A DNA stretch of 18,080 nt from Phytophthora quininea (GCA_011947345.1 JAAVTG010000630.1:1-18080); one strand, 5' to 3'. Counted from the stretch's first letter, positions 8,913-18,080 are shown. A program made the numbers and translations. The notes: generated from the letters alone by a model not told the origin.

Positions 8913-9123
8913 GATCATGCTCGTTTGACACAGAGGTCGTGCTGGGCGCCATGCAGACCGCCGCCAGGATGAGGCCGTGCTGGTGGCCGCCAGGCACTGA
9001 AGGTTGCTGTGCAGTGAGCCACGAAACTGCATTTGCGGCTGTGCGCGGTTAGTTGGGTGAGGTAAGTGCAAGTGAACCTGCTGCGAGGAGTTTTTGTTGC
9101 TGTTGAAGTTACTTGCACTTTTA
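8913..9123. other. Spacer between the gag-like remnant and the MULE 3' end
   Basis: No coding frame is supported. It holds the 10-bp inverted repeat at 9064-9120 next to the transposase stop codon, and may include the 3' flank or terminal region of the MULE. Confidence 0.4.
9064..9120. repeat. 10-bp perfect inverted repeat, 37-nt spacer
   Basis: AAGTGCAAGT (9064-9073) pairs with ACTTGCACTT (9111-9120). The arms lie just downstream of the MULE transposase stop (9124 on the minus strand), so they could be part of its terminal region or a transcript hairpin. The same 10-mer also lies at 7867-7876. Confidence 0.6.
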
Positions 9124-9906
9124 TTACTCTGTTAATTGTGTTGGACCATTAAGAGAAGGGCGTCCAGTAGCTTGCGCATTCGTGGACACCCTCAGGCTTT
9201 TATTCGGCCCTCGGTAGACAAGAGTCTCTGGTCCGGATGGGCCCACACTGCCAACAGTTCTCAGTGCAAACGGCAGATGTACGCAACAACCAGCCTTAAA
9301 GAAAGCGTGGCACGGGCACGTTCGCGCTTCAGTATTGACTTCCCAGCCCGACTTTGGCACGTCCAGGGTCTCCATACGAGCTGTCCCGGTACCAAGCCAA
9401 GCTGAAACAGGTAGATCTTCGTGGGAGCACTTGGTTAGTTCGTTGTAGACCCGCGGGCTCAGCAATGCAACAACGTTAGCGACATCGTGTCTCGTGTCCG
9501 TGGAAGTAGAGTCCAAGAGGAACTCGAAGCTTGTTCTAGCAGGTTTGTATTCACGGAGCAGACCAGCGCGAGAGAGCGCTATAATATGGCGCACTGAGCG
9601 ATCGTCGAAAACCAGGGCTCTCAGAAATAGCTGAGCGCGCACGCTCTCATCGCTGCATGGGATCAACAGCCTGTCAATCAGCGAGCCCATCTCCAGTTTC
9701 TGCCTAAGGGTAACATCTCTCTTGATTGGCGCACTTTCAAATCAGCGGCGGATCGAGCACATCGACCAGCCGCCAGAGCATCCTCCGCGGGAGCGACCAA
9801 GTGGTGTTTGAAAGTGCACCACACAAAGCCTCGATCAAACTCAAGGGACTCTAAAGGAAGCCGATCCTGAAGGTAAAACACTTGCCCAAAGTATACGGAC
9901 CTCTAT
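9124..9906 (-). pseudogene. MULE-type transposase C-terminal part with SWIM zinc finger, 5'-truncated
   Basis: The minus strand reads QVFYLQDRLPLESLEFDRGF, then (A)PIKRDVTLRQKLEMGSLIDR, a helical stretch, and a SWIM finger with the CxCx8CxH spacing (CPCHAFFKAGCCVH, 9277-9318), ending at 9124. The order 'KRDVTLR.KLKMG...' followed by SWIM is the C-terminal end of Mutator-like transposases, which cut and paste DNA using an upstream DDE domain; that domain is absent here. One added base at 9735-9737 joins the two frames. The open frame meets a stop at 9903-9905, next to where the oppositely oriented LINE begins, so it has probably been cut by the LINE insertion. A host SWIM protein is a less likely alternative. 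Confidence 0.65.
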
Positions 9907-9946
9907 TGGAGCTACCAGGCCTCAAGCCCCCACGGAACGGGGAAAC

Positions 9947-11869
9947 ATGGAGCCCAAGGTGGACCCGCCGGACCCAGGCTCCACATTAAGGCAAGGGCCA
10001 GAGAAGACGTTTGAAGACCATTATGAGAAGCAGCAGAGCCAACCCCAGAAACCCCATGAAAACAGCAGCAGCACGGCAACCAAGGGAGAAGGACAACCAC
10101 AGCCAACAAGAGAGAGGACAACAGGGCCAGGCGAAGATTGGAACAACACATCGGAGGACAAGGCACCAGAGGGCGAAGACATGAAGACGAAATTCAAGGA
10201 AATGTTTAACAGCGCTAAAAGCAGCACGGGCGACAGCCAGGAGAAGGGGAAAGCCCCACCAGGTGAAGCAGAAGTTGCAGCAATGCTCTTTATATCCGAC
10301 AACCAGCACCAAGTAGTCGGAAGAGACAAGCAACCAGCGGACACGAAGCGAAGCATTGATCTAAAGCCAGAAGAACGACAAGCCCTCCACGAATTGTTCA
10401 AGGTAGAAATTGTAGAGCAAGATGGGACAGAAAACCAATGGAAGAATCGTCTTCGAGACCTGATAAGAGCAACAGATTCTCCCAAGAGAAACCTTCTGGA
10501 CTCCATCAAATTAAGGATCCACGAAGTGCAAGTACGAAAAGTCCAGAACGCCAACCCGTGGGCGAATAATGTGCTAGTTGGAAGAAGTGAAGACGAGGAC
10601 GAATTGATGGAAGCAGAGCAATCTCCAGATGTGAAATTTAAGCCGGACATCTATACCGAGAAAGAGATCGCGGAACTACGAGAACTCTTCGAGACGAGGT
10701 ACGATTTCCCAACGGAATTGCGGCAACCCACCGCAAACGAGAAGAAGATCATTAAAGGACTGCTCGAAGGGACAATACTAGCCCAAGTATTGCCGCAGTT
10801 TATGAAAAGAACATGTGACAATAGGATTCTGCGGGTCATCCAAAACACGATTATAGCCCAAGTAGAAGGAGAATTGATGTTCAAGCTGCCAGCAACATTT
10901 CCTGTTTACCCCGATTTCCAGACCCGGGACCGGCTATTGACAGCGATCCTACAGGGGGCTCAGCGAGGACAACAAGACGCAGAGCAGCTAACTAAGATGC
11001 TCGGAGAAACGAAGCAAGTGGCATATAACGCACAACAGCACTCCATTCACCTGTTCTTTTGGACCAGAGAAGCGGCGGCAAAATGGACAAAAGTCGTCAA
11101 CTATATTCCGTTTAGAAACCGAGGGTTCAGACTGGAAAACGTTCATGCAGCGGAGGGGAGCTAGACGGAACACCAGTGGAAAGAGCTCAAAGAGTATGGG
11201 GAAGGCAGATCGGCAAAGACGGGATCAAGAATGAAAGGCGCCAAGATAGACACCGCATCAAATTACTCAACGTCTCGAGGTTCTTTGATGAACCGGGGCT
11301 TGACGCGTACCTCAGGGCCAATTTCCCCGTACTTTCAATACGTACCAAGAACCAAAGTATGGGAGACAGACGTTTCAAACGGGAGCTTGGGAAATCTTCT
11401 TCAAAAGCTCCGGGTGCCCGCGATTCTTAGATGGCATGAGATTCATCAACTGGAAAGGGACAAAATTCTTATTCATCACGTCGAATCAAGCCCAGCACCA
11501 CCATGCTATTGTTGCGGCATCCCCGGTCACACCGCAATCAAATGCAGAGCCAACCCAGACGCTTGGAAGTACTCATCGAGATGTATTACGGTAACGGCAA
11601 CAGAGTTGGCGAGATTCCGCAAGCAGCAAGCAACAGTTACGAGCTTCCAAGAATTGGAAACAATGTGGAAACAGATGAAGAAACCCGACACCTATGCGCA
11701 GGCGGAACACGAGGAGGAGGACGACCAACTCGAGGTGAGGGCTTCTCAAGAACAGGGCGGTAACAGAACAGAGGAAGAAGGTGAATGGCTCACACAGGTA
11801 AACAAAAAGAAAAAACAAGGATCACCTAAGCTGCTGAGAAGACCATCAGAACCAGGAACACGCAAATAG
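9947..11869 (+). CDS. LINE ORF1: gag-like nucleic-acid-binding protein with CCHC knuckle
   Basis: ORF1 proteins bind the element RNA to form the retrotransposition particle. From ATG 9947: an acidic, Gln/Pro/Ser-rich disordered start (about 100 residues), a helical middle (about 130-330) with KEIAELRELFETRYDF, then HSIHLFFWTREAAAKW and DGMRFINWKGTKFLFITS, the usual LINE gag core just ahead of the zinc finger. The CCHC knuckle CYCCGIPGHTAIKC (11504-11545) has exact CX2CX4HX4C spacing. An acidic-to-basic tail ends at TAG 11867-11869. One added base at 11155-11158 (G4), 11325-11328 (C4) and 11498-11502 makes one frame of 642 codons including the stop. Without these the protein would be cut at about 405 residues, before the knuckle. 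Confidence 0.85.
11504..11545 (+). other. CCHC zinc knuckle of LINE ORF1
   Basis: CYCCGIPGHTAIKC, with all four zinc ligands at canonical retroviral-type spacing (CX2CX4HX4C). Predicted to bind RNA. Confidence 0.95.
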
Positions 11870-11921
11870 CGAGTCATCCGACAGCCAGCAGAAGCAGGAT
11901 ACAAACGACCAGAAACCTGAA
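11870..11921 (+). other. Junction between LINE ORF1 and the OTU-like ORF
   Basis: 52 nt separate the ORF1 stop (TAG) from the next ATG (11922). The downstream frame is open through this stretch (ESSDSQQKQDTNDQKPE), so a fusion or frameshift from ORF1 is possible, although it would need one base fewer or two more. Confidence 0.5.
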
Positions 11922-12849
11922 ATGAGAAGCCACACAGGCCACAAGAACTCACCAGAAGTAATGGACCTGATAAGCCCATCAGAGGACGAGCAGGAGCAAA
12001 GCAGACCAATGTTCGGACCACCAGCTCCACCCAGGACCCCTTACCCGAAGCATTACGAGCGCGACCAGAGGCTTCTGCACGAAGGAGTAAAGAAGTCGAC
12101 GAAGGAAATTGATTGGACGCTTACGGATCAACTTAAAAGCATCAACCTGGAAAAGGAGAAAGAGGTATCGGTGAGGGAAAGTGGGCTCAAGGCAGTAGCT
12201 ACCCCTGCAACCGGAAATTGTCAATACTACAGCATTGCGATGGCGCTGACCAACTCGGATTTTGATACAAAGCTGGAGCTGAAGCTGTCGTGCACATGAC
12301 AAAAAAACTAAAAAAGGACTACAAAAAGCAGTAAAGTACGGCTTTGATCAAGAATTCTCTCCTAGGATTCGCGAGGATATACTACGATCGCACACGGGAA
12401 CGGCCCCACAGTTGAAGAACGACACTTCGGCCAAGTTGTTCAGAGACTTAATTCGCGACATAAGTGAATCAACATCGGAGAGGTCAGAAATGATTCCGAA
12501 AAAGCTCTGGGGGAGATCTGACTCTCAGAATGGCAGCAAAATTCCTAAAGAGACCGATTTTGTTGTGGTACATGCATACAGTGGACAACCACCAAGTTAC
12601 CAAGTCTACGAACCCGTCGTTAGAACAACCGAAGACTACATTCTAGAAACGGCAAAAGAATACCTGTACTCAAGCGAAGATGCAAAACAATGGCTCAGAC
12701 GATTGCAGAAGAAGTGTGATATCCAGAAAGACCGGGGACACTTACCGATAGTGCTGAAATATGGAGCTCAGCACTACACCCGACTCAGATTCGGAGGGAA
12801 CAAAGAGAACAGGTCCGTGAGGAAAGTGGGCTACAGAATGTCGGGATAA
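11922..12849 (+). CDS. LINE-encoded OTU-like cysteine protease ORF, about 309 aa
   Basis: After a disordered acidic start (EVMDLISPSEDEQEQSRPM), the sequence KAVATPATGNCQYYSIAMAL matches the catalytic-Cys block of OTU-family cysteine proteases (Cys codon 12219-12221). It is followed by KKLWGRSD (usual WG block), TDFVVVHAYSG (core strand) and LPIVLKYGAQHYTRL (catalytic His codon 12772-12774). OTU proteases cleave ubiquitin chains or polyproteins; in a retroelement this could process proteins or counter host ubiquitination (inference). One added A at 12269-12271 and at 12323-12327 gives 310 codons including the stop. The D of canonical DGNC is T here, and the residue two after His is T rather than N/D, so activity is uncertain. 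The stop overlaps the next ATG (TAATG). It could instead be the N-terminal part of one long ORF2 if a G is missing at 12844-12845. Confidence 0.65.
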
Positions 12850-15800
12850 TGAGCCCTCCAGAAGCCCAAGACGTCGAACAGGAATTGGAGGCACAGCTTC
12901 AAAGCACAAAACTGGAAGAACAGGATAAAGAGGAGCTTCGCGGAATCCTGAAATACGGAGGATCGCGTAAATCGGAGCTCTCACGGGTACAACGGTCGGA
13001 GCACACGGGATATCTCCAGGGTTCAAAGATGCTTGTTGAACACGGACTGGAATAATCCATCACAAGTAAAATTGATACAGACACTCACTGGAGAGAAACA
13101 AGAAACTCTAAAGAACTGGAAATACCAATTGGAACACGAAGAACCGGAATCTTTCACGACATCGGAGTTCGAAGAGGAATTAGCCAATTCGCAAGAGTCG
13201 GAATGGACACCAAGCCAACAAGACCTGTCGACGGAGAACCATGGCCCAATGTCCAATGAAGAGGAAAGGGACAAAGCACCACAGCGGCAGTACCGAGGGA
13301 GGTTTGCGAAGTCTTCACACTCTCCACACTCCCGACGAGCAGGTAACAACAAACGGAACTCACATTTGAACCAGTGGGATCAACGTCAAAAGGTTTGGGA
13401 GGCGATTAGCGAGTTAGTTTTTCCGGCAACGACAGCTTCACCAGAAGTCTGGAAAGCAGCAGTACAGGAACAGAGTGAACTTCTCTTGAACTGGCTGAGA
13501 GAAGTGGATTCGCCAGCAGAAGTTCTCAACAGTAGGAGAGCAACTACTCTAGTGGAGTGGACGCGGCCACGCAGAATAGATTGCTTAATCCTAGGCCTCC
13601 AGGCGCTGTTAAAACACCACGCAGACGGAGATTCAGCAATGAAGGAGGATCATGCGAACGGCGACGACCTGACAGGCGGAGCGGAGGACGGTCCCCATTA
13701 AAAACGATCGCGAACTGGATAAAATTTCTGGAGGAAAATAAGGGAACAATGGCGGACGACGGCTACATTCACTCGAGAGACCTTTGGGCGGGCATTGATA
13801 CACTACAGTCGGATACCATTGCGATACTGGGACTCTGCCGCCGAAAAATGCGGATAAACTCGCAAGATTGATCATTAGTGCGTATTCGTACGCCCCAGAG
13901 ATAGCATCCATTCTGGGGAAAAATTACGAGTACCTCTGGAGGTCAAATCCTCGCTCGACCACTTCCTAAATGTAATGCAGACCGAAGAAGGGCTGCGGCA
14001 AGTGTACTACGCACAAGGTTCACCTGGAGATTGGACGGGCTTGGAAACCAAACTCTCCATAAGGTTTACCAATACTGGAGAGGAAATGGAACAAGATCCA
14101 CTTCCTATGATACAATAACATGTACAAACCAATCAACTTCGAAGCTGAAACGGGTGGTGACCTGTATGCTGATCTGCATCACCTTGCAGATAAGTTCTAC
14201 ACGAGCAGCACTACCCAGTCAGCGAAACGAACCACGAGATCGACAGTACAAATAATTACGCAAAATACGCAAGGCTTTAAGGCAAGGAACAGGGAGCAAT
14301 GGATGCGGGGATGGAGACAAAGATTGGAGGACCAACCTGCAGACATAATTTTTATTCAAGAAACACACATCAGCACCGACGATGAGATGAACAATGTGAA
14401 GAGAACGTGGAACCGAGTATGGGGATCAATCAACCCGACGCACCCACTCAGCTACTGGACAAGAACAGCAGGTGCAGGAGGAGTCGGAATACTAGTAAAA
14501 CCGAAAATCGCACACTTAGTGCAACCATGGAGGCAACAAGAATGGACAAGCAGACGAATGGGGTGAAATACAATGGTTGGACACTCATAAATATTTTCGC
14601 GCCAGCAAAAAGAACAAGCAGAAAACTTTTTACGCCAACTTAGACCGTGGGTAGATATAACCACGAAACTGATAGTGGCAGGAGACTTCAATGCAGTGTT
14701 GCATCCTGGAGTCGATAGATTGATTAATGGATCACCGAGCACAAGAAACACGGAGAGTGGCGACCTGGAGAAATTAGTGGAATCGAAACAATTAGTGGAT
14801 ACAACATGGTTGACAGCACACGTGGACGACGACAGCGTCCCAGATCCTATCCACCATTATACGTACTGGAGAGGTCAATCCGCTAGCAGGTTAGATAGAT
14901 TCTACGTCAGCGAAGACATTGCCAAACAAGTACAATGGGTCGAAGCCAGATTGCCGAGAACCCCATCAGATCATCAGGAGGTGCGGCTTTGGATAGCTTC
15001 TCAAAAGGCGCAGAGAAGACAACCAAGACACGCAAAATACCCGATACCGAGTACTCGTCCAGACAAGATGAAAAACAATTGACCAAGCACATTAAAAAAC
15101 TGGTATTAGAATTGGAGAAACAGAGCTGTCCAGCGCGAGCGTGGGACACATTCGCCACTCAGCTTGCCCTCAAGCTAAAGGATATTACCAGCAGTGAACG
15201 CAAATTTACAGACAATTACTATCGCCGACTACGAGCCAATCTGAGGAGGAAGTAGCGACGAGGACTGAGATTTTGAAACAGCAGTACCGCAGCAGCATCC
15301 TTCAAGGGCAAAAGACGTTTGGGAGGAGACTGCAGCCGACTGTAGAAAATTTGAAGGGAGTCTACAAACGAAATGCAAACTGGCAGAGAGACCAGACCAT
15401 TGACGAAATTCTGCCGTCACCTGGTCGTATTTACCCAGACAACATGCCCCTAGAAGAAAAAATGGCAAGTGAATGGAGTGAGATTATGGGCGCCTCGCAT
15501 GCCACGACACAAAGGGAGGGCATTGACATAGCGTTAGAAAGGTTTCATAGAATTAAGGACCAGGATCGACTGAAAGCAGAGGACGTGAAGCTGATGACGA
15601 AGTTGATTCAGGAAGAGGAAGTTTTCAGGGCCATAGATCAATTACCTAGAGACAGAACAGGCGGGACAACGGGATTAACGCATGACTTCTATAAAGATTA
15701 CGCCGAGCTACTAGCACCAGTTCTCACGCAAGTATATCAAGCAATCCAGCAAGGGTCTCCAGCCCCCAGTCGTTCCTAGATGCAGTGGTTGTCCCGCTGC

Positions 15801-18080
15801 GTAAGAAAGGAATTCAACGAGTGCCATGGACTACCGGCCGATCTCGCTTCTGAATACGGCATACAAAATCATGGGGAGAATCTATGCCGAGCGGATGCAA
15901 AAATTCTTACCCAGAATAATTAGTCGCGGCCAGCAAGGTTTCGTACGAGGGCGTCTGATGACGCGGAGCGTAACGATGGTTCAAGCCATGCTACAGACAC
16001 TAATTGACAACCCGGCGGTAGACTGGGCGGACTCGGCAGCGATCCTTTGCCTAGATCTCCGAAAAGCCTATGATACGTTAGATCGCGGCTTCATGGTAGC
16101 CGCATTACGACAGTTTGGATTTCCGCAGCAGTTCCTAGACATTCTCCACACATTACACACAGGGACGACAGCAAGCTATCTGGTGAATGGAGTAGAATCG
16201 TCCAAGTGGGAGGTTCAATCTGGGATCCGTCAGGGATGCCCGCTAGCCCCGTTACTGTTCATTATTGCAGTGGATTTCCTGGGCAGGGCAATTCAAACTC
16301 ACCCAGGAATAAAAGGCATTGAAATTCCAGGCTCAAAGGGTCTTCGACACGCGTTCAGTGGTTTCGTAGATGACAGCACGGTTTATCTATCGGAAACCCG
16401 GCAATTGAACGTGCTGAACGAAATATTAACTGCGTTCGGAGAGCTTTCAGGACTGCAAGTACAACCGGACAAGAGCGTTCTGATCCCACTGAATAAAGCA
16501 TGGAGACAACTTAGCTGTAGAGGATACCCAGTATTGCAAGACGGGGAGAATACGAGAGTCCTGGGATATTATTTTGGAACTCAAGATACCACTGAGAGTA
16601 ACTGGGCCATCCGTCTTCAGAGTGTGAAAAAAGATTACGGGTAGCAGGAAAGACGGCGAACTCGGTACGAGACCGAATACTGCTATTTAATACGGTAGCA
16701 CTTCCTGCTATACTATTCACTGGACAACATATCCCAATTACCCCGAGAGCACTACGACAACTTGAGGATCTTCAAAAAGAATTCGTCTGGAAGGGAATGA
16801 TCACGGAAGAGAAAACGCGCCGTAAAATATCACCAGGACTTCTGTTTGCCACAGAGGAGCAGGGAGGCTTGGGTTTACAAGACATAGCGATGGCGTTACG
16901 AATAACTCGAATGAACCAGGCCGACCGATGGATGCTGAACCCCGGGATGAATACGGTATTGCATGGCATTCACTAGCTCACCCCGGAATCTTAGCGACGC
17001 GAACCTGCTGTCAATTCACCCCAACATCGACACAGCAAGTAAAACGTATGAAGCGAAAAGGACAAAGGAAAAACACGCGAACGAAACGAGCCACAGTACA
17101 AGAATTGGGACGCTTAGAACTATGGGAAGACATCACAGAGCTTTATCAGCTTCAGCCGGACGAAGATGCAAAGCACCAAGTAGAGAAACTGAAAAAGAGA
17201 TAGAATGGTATCCATGCCCAGACGGGATACGATGCAAATTACCACAGCCCAAGCCAGGAGAAGTGAAAGAAAACATAGCAGAGTTTTATCGCTGGAGCAA
17301 CTGGAACGACAACTGCTGCGTGGTATCAGAGCAAGGCAGACCGCTACGAAAGGAAGATCTACCCATCATCACACCAGGACAGATGTATATTAGATCAACA
17401 GCCCCGGGGACTTCATAATAACATTACCACTCAGCACAGACCTGACACGGAAGGCGAACACCGGCAAATTCGGAGCTGGTGTGCTTGCTGGGAAACATCC
17501 CACAAAGTACGTGGGAGCAGCGCCTGAAAAAATAAAACCGTGGAACTGGCCACGTTTGGAAAACACCTACCTTTGGTACGCCACAGAAGACTATGCAGTG
17601 CATGGAAAGCTGGCAATAAACTCTTCACAAGCCGTGTTCATTCTCGAGAGAATGGAATCTGGGCGGACTTGGAGAGTAGCAGTCCGGGACAATAATCCAA
17701 AATTTGACGGAGATGCGAATAAATTGCAGGAAAGTCAACGGGGAAGAGGTTTAACATTCCACGCAACACCGCTACTATTCGTGCTGCCTTGGACGGCGGC
17801 AAAAACTACCAGAGCAGAGCGATTGAACGAGGTCATCAGGAAAGATCGAGCTCAGAGACTACGCAGGCAACGCTGCTTCCCGGTTCAGCAAGTTATTGCG
17901 AGAATGGAGAAAGCAGGCGATAAACACAGATGGGCGAGGCAGCACAGTCTCAAACCACTCAAGAAATCTGGAAAAGGATGGGACTCTGACCGACTACCAG
18001 TGCTGGACAGTGTACAGAATTTCAACTCAGTCCCTAAATCTTTACCATGCTGGATGGCCAGAAGACAGACGATGTAAATA
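12849..18080 (+). CDS. LINE ORF2: APE endonuclease and reverse transcriptase polyprotein, 3' end off the window
   Basis: From ATG 12849 (MSPPEAQDVEQELEAQ) about 1.3 kb of unassigned coding sequence precedes an APE-type endonuclease (14240-15000) and the RT (about 15600-16600). A thumb and connection region (LQKEFVWKG, EEQGGLGLQDIAMAL, 16760-16900) and a C-terminal part (LTDYQCWTVYRIST, WPEDRRC) follow, the latter usually leading to a zinc finger just past the edge. The endonuclease nicks the target and the RT primes on it. One added base restores the frame at 12968-12970, about 13029, 13693-13696, 13829-13831, about 13938, 14560-14563, 15071-15075, about 15249, 15763-15767, 15809-15810, 16627-16632, 16944-16946, 17192-17196 and 17406-17409. 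Sites near 14105-14155, 14607-14611 and 17960 need one fewer or two more. I see no clear in-frame nonsense codon otherwise. Confidence 0.88.
14240..15000 (+). other. APE-type endonuclease domain of LINE ORF2
   Basis: Conserved steps in order: IITQNTQGF (first metal-site Asn), DIIFIQETHIS (Glu, 14360-14362), GDFNAVLHPG (14681 onward), YTYWRGQSASRLDRFYVS, and SDH (14966-14974) with the catalytic His. All key acidic, Asn and His residues of the exonuclease-endonuclease-phosphatase fold are present, so the domain should be active once the frame is corrected at 14560-14563 and 14607-14611. Confidence 0.88.
15600..16644 (+). other. Reverse transcriptase domain of LINE ORF2
   Basis: Seen in order: QLPRDRTGGTTGLTHDFYKD (RT0-like), FLDAVVVPLRKKG, MDYRPISLLNTAYKIMGR, QQGFVRGR, LDLRKAYDTLD (16051 onward, first catalytic Asp), SGIRQGCPLAPLLFIIA, the active-site box FVDD (16363-16374) and RVLGYYFGTQ. 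The F-V-D-D box replaces the common YADD but keeps both aspartates. Frame repairs at 15763-15767 and 15809-15810 join the first two blocks to the rest. Confidence 0.92.

Larger units (their letters stand above)
9895..18080 (+). mobile_element. Non-LTR retrotransposon (LINE) with gag, OTU-like protease, APE endonuclease and RT; 3' end off the window
   Basis: A continuous series of plus-strand coding blocks: ORF1 (9947-11869) with a CCHC knuckle, an OTU-like ORF (11922-12849), then endonuclease and reverse transcriptase to the right edge. The endonuclease is of the APE type and the RT has no LTR-element protease, RNase H or integrase around it, so this is a LINE. The coding strand is purine-rich, unlike the host genes to the left. 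The 5' boundary is uncertain: only about 50 nt separate ORF1 from the MULE remnant, so the 5' UTR is short or truncated. The 3' UTR, tail and target-site duplication are not in the window. Confidence 0.9.

Noticed and set aside
10021..10650. 209-codon minus-strand frame opposite LINE ORF1
   Set aside because: Ser/Leu/Phe-rich shadow of the purine-rich ORF1 coding strand, with no motif or plausible start context.
11870..11921. ORF1 and the OTU ORF as one fused protein
   Set aside because: It would need one base fewer or two more at the junction; a natural stop, a 52-nt gap and an ATG give a simpler two-ORF reading, though the downstream frame is open across the gap.
14600..14620. Programmed ribosomal frameshift at the A5 run in the LINE endonuclease
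   Set aside because: It sits in the middle of the endonuclease domain and many similar breaks occur across the window, so a sequencing error is far more likely than recoding.
1..18080. tRNA, rRNA, CRISPR array, operon or bacterial-type system
   Set aside because: No cloverleaf, repeat-spacer array, Shine-Dalgarno pattern or co-directional gene cluster is visible; gene content and introns are eukaryotic.

Overview
The window looks like nuclear DNA of an oomycete, most likely a Phytophthora/Peronosporales-type genome. The reasons are closely packed genes, very short introns (a 58-nt GTGAG...CTAAC...CAG intron), an oomycete-type initiator (TCATTCCACA) just upstream of a gene, a receptor-like TKL kinase of oomycete style, and a gene-poor flank full of retroelement and MULE remnants. 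No rRNA, tRNA, CRISPR array or bacterial-type operon is visible.

Layout. (1) 1-2414, minus: a TPR protein fused to a C-terminal GDSH...GEIDCR (SGNH-hydrolase-like) domain; its end lies beyond the left edge. (2) 2688-2852, minus: a 54-residue protein resembling cytochrome c oxidase subunit 5C/6C. (3) 3173-5542, plus: a TMTC-type O-mannosyltransferase with C-terminal TPRs, divergent from the COX gene. (4) 5658-7368, minus: a secreted-ectodomain, single-pass TKL receptor-like kinase, convergent with TMTC. (5) 7370-9906: an accessory strip with an unrecognised minus-strand coding fragment (7511-7834), a decayed gag-like retroelement fragment (about 8060-8912), and the C-terminal end of a MULE transposase with a SWIM zinc finger (9124-9906, minus). 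(6) about 9895-18080, plus: a long LINE (non-LTR retrotransposon) whose 5' end abuts and probably interrupts the MULE and which runs off the right edge. It encodes an ORF1 gag with a CCHC knuckle, an OTU-like cysteine-protease ORF, and an ORF with APE endonuclease and reverse transcriptase.

Reading frames are broken throughout, in conserved host genes and in the LINE alike. I could place 26 breaks where adding one base, mostly in a short homopolymer, restores a continuous protein-like frame. Five further sites need either one base fewer or two more. Such one-directional loss with hardly any in-frame stop codons looks like homopolymer collapse in an unpolished assembly rather than decay. I therefore annotate TMTC, kinase, TPR-SGNH and the LINE ORFs as probably intact genes. 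The gag remnant, which has a true in-frame TAG, looks genuinely dead.

The most unusual item is the OTU-like protease module inside the LINE, together with a TAATG stop/start overlap between it and the endonuclease-RT ORF, and about 1.3 kb of unassigned coding sequence ahead of the endonuclease.
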